From NCBI GenBank assembly GCA_963704405.1, contig OY969903.1:1550001-1614000 (forward strand): a stretch of 64,000 bases of DNA, given 5' to 3'. Shown here piece by piece: positions 62,570 through 64,000 of the stretch. The notes under the pieces are model-generated. The model worked only from the letters and a program-made list of their open reading frames with translations, ran no database searches and was not told where the DNA came from. Position 1 is the stretch's first letter, and each line of letters begins with the position of its first letter. Origin of the DNA: MFD01213-c1 sp963704405 (GTDB taxonomy: Bacteria; Planctomycetota; Phycisphaerae; Tepidisphaerales; Tepidisphaeraceae). The position numbers and the translations under genes are program-made.

Positions 62570-63048
62570 TTAAAGTCACTCTCACCTACGGCGGAACGAC
62601 CGTCGAGCTGCCCGAGGACGCGGCCAGAAACCTGATCCGCGAAGGCAACGCGCGGATGGCCGGCCATTATTCGGCCGACGAGCACACGGCGATTACCGAA
62701 GCGCTCAAGCAGCGGGCCATGCGGCGCGAAGCGCGCGAAACCGTCATCAGCGCCAACGGTGCCATCGTCGCCGCCGGCCCCAACGGAGAGGCCGATTTCA
62801 CGGACTCGCGCTACTGGGTTCAGGCGGGCAACGCCGCGCCGGTGATCGTGGTGAACGTTTCCGAGGCCGAGGCTGATACGCATCTGCTGCCAGTGGGAAC
62901 GCCCGTGCAGTATGAGCCGAATGGGGAACCTTTCGTGATGCTGGTCAGTACCCAGGGGCTGCCGCTGGCCGTTGAGACAATTGATCCGCCGGCGGAAGAA
63001 GCCGAATCGCCCTCCTCTGATGCCGGCGACGTCCTGGCGGACATCTAA
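62566..63048 (+). CDS. Hypothetical phage protein
   Basis: A 160-residue acidic protein coupled to the portal stop (ATGA). The middle (DSRYWVQAGNAAPVIVVNVS) is beta-rich; the end is Pro/Glu/Ser-rich. Its place between portal and protease suggests a head-assembly accessory. Confidence 0.55.
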   Translation: MIKVTLTYGGTTVELPEDAARNLIREGNARMAGHYSADEHTAITEALKQRAMRREARETVISANGAIVAAGPNGEADFTDSRYWVQAGNAAPVIVVNVSEAEADTHLLPVGTPVQYEPNGEPFVMLVSTQGLPLAVETIDPPAEEAESPSSDAGDVLADI

Positions 63049-63079
63049 GCACCCTTAAACCCAAGAGGCCAACCTCATC

Positions 63080-63991
63080 ATGGAATACCTGAAGAAGAAA
63101 TACGGCACTGTCGTCGAGGGGCCGATGGGTTTACAGATGCCCGAGTCGATCGCGCGGACGATCGAGGCGGCAGCGAAGGGACTGCCCAAGGATTTCACGT
63201 TCCGCCGCTCGGCCAAGGCGGCAGACACGACCGCGGAAGCCGACTCGCGGACCGATATCTCCATCATCACCACCGACACCAAGGACCGCGACGACGAGGT
63301 GCTTTTGCCCGGCGGTGGAGAGTGGGGCGAGTTCAAGAAAAATCCGATCGTCACGTTCGATCACAACTACGGCGAGTTGCCCGCCGGTTCGTGCCTGTGG
63401 CTCAAGTCCAAGGCCAATGCCATCATCGCCAAAACGTTCTACCCGACCAAGCCCGAGGACTGGGGCGACAGTCCGTGGCTGCCGTCGGCCATCCTGCATC
63501 TGTTGCAGCAGGATCCGCCGATCTGCTCGGGCAAGAGTTTGGGGTTCATCCCGACGAATGTGCGCGCCGCCACCAGCGAAGAGAAGTCGCTGCACCCGGA
63601 ATGGAAGGGCGCTCCGATCATCGACAAGTGGATCGGACTCGAATACGCCGTCACGCCGATGCCGTGCAACCCCGACGCCGGGACCATCTCTGTCGCCAAG
63701 AGCGTGGATGTGGATGAGCACGTCATCGAGCTGGTGACCAAATCGTATTCCGCCGTCATCGACCGCCTGAAGAAAAAATCCGCCACCAAGAGTTTTGAAA
63801 ACTTCCGCGGCGCTTCCGAGGACGCGCTGCAGGAGGCGGCGGCGTTCACCGCGGACCGCGTCAACTACATCCTCCTGGATGAATACAAGTACGCCCTGAT
63901 GCGCCGCCTGGACGTCAGCGACGACCAACGAAAAGTCATTGAAAACGCGATCGTGGACACCTTCGACAAGGCATTGGGCCTGGTCGAGTAG
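63080..63991 (+). CDS. Prohead protease (HK97-like)
   Basis: A 303-residue protein. The protease domain (about 55-210) has ISIITTDTKDRDDEVLLPGG, FKKNPIVTFDHNYGELPAGS (catalytic His region), ICSGKSLGFIP with the probable nucleophile Ser, and GLEYAVTPMPCNPDAG. It cleaves the scaffold during capsid maturation. A helical C-terminal extension of about 85 residues is longer than usual and may be a scaffold part. Confidence 0.85.
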   Translation: MEYLKKKYGTVVEGPMGLQMPESIARTIEAAAKGLPKDFTFRRSAKAADTTAEADSRTDISIITTDTKDRDDEVLLPGGGEWGEFKKNPIVTFDHNYGELPAGSCLWLKSKANAIIAKTFYPTKPEDWGDSPWLPSAILHLLQQDPPICSGKSLGFIPTNVRAATSEEKSLHPEWKGAPIIDKWIGLEYAVTPMPCNPDAGTISVAKSVDVDEHVIELVTKSYSAVIDRLKKKSATKSFENFRGASEDALQEAAAFTADRVNYILLDEYKYALMRRLDVSDDQRKVIENAIVDTFDKALGLVE

Positions 63992-64000
63992 CCCACAGTC

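Overview
The window looks like a bacterial chromosome of Planctomycetota type, possibly Phycisphaerae-like. This is inferred from gene content: a PEP-CTERM protein, a secreted GH29 fucosidase, a SUF operon with a fused SufS-SufE, a UxaC-like hydrolase and a MAF/NeuB/NeuC cluster. There is no rRNA to confirm it. The window splits into three parts.

(1) About 1-17,110 is a mobile or accessory region beside a tRNA-Ser(GGA) gene. It holds a complete IS5-type insertion sequence with a CTAG target duplication and two VirD4/HerA-like ATPases, one of them frameshifted. It also carries a CHC2/Toprim primase, a large serine recombinase and a Ser/Thr kinase. Cargo includes a PEP-CTERM lipase-like protein, two divergent genes that each carry a D...QxK nuclease-like core, and an Abi-alpha (DUF4393) protein. 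A perfect 139-bp inverted repeat lies at 2024-2162 and 16975-17113. The right copy is in frame with the recombinase and abuts the tRNA.

(2) About 17,111-42,000 is ordinary chromosome. In order it holds tRNA-Ser, alpha-L-fucosidase, prfC (two frameshifts), ppa, a TPP riboswitch with thiC, and a uxaC-like gene. The SUF operon follows (sufA-like, sufB, sufC, sufD, sufS-sufE fusion, DUF59/sufT), with a good sigma70-type promoter. Next come nnrE, surE (frameshifted), a large imperfect inverted repeat and a membrane protein. The segment ends with a surface glycosylation cluster: a MAF-family protein, a nucleotidyltransferase/radical-SAM-like/SPASM protein lacking the N-terminal cluster cysteines, a cytidylyltransferase, NeuB and NeuC.

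(3) From about 42,040, where there is a tRNA-like 3' remnant, to the end is a prophage. Its early/regulatory arm is mostly on the minus strand: a recombination-type protein, a repeat protein, a divergent XRE repressor pair, a HEPN two-gene module, an HExxH peptidase, and a plus-strand UmuD/UmuC pair whose UmuD lacks both catalytic residues. The late arm is on the plus strand: a ParB-like protein, HNH nuclease, terminase small and large subunits, membrane/lipoprotein genes, portal and prohead protease. The prophage continues beyond the window; no integrase, capsid or tail gene is seen.

Five genes (T4CP, prfC, surE, SPASM protein, nucleoside deoxyribosyltransferase) are broken by six small frameshifts, most of them consistent with a single missing base. 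This pattern could reflect assembly errors as much as real decay.
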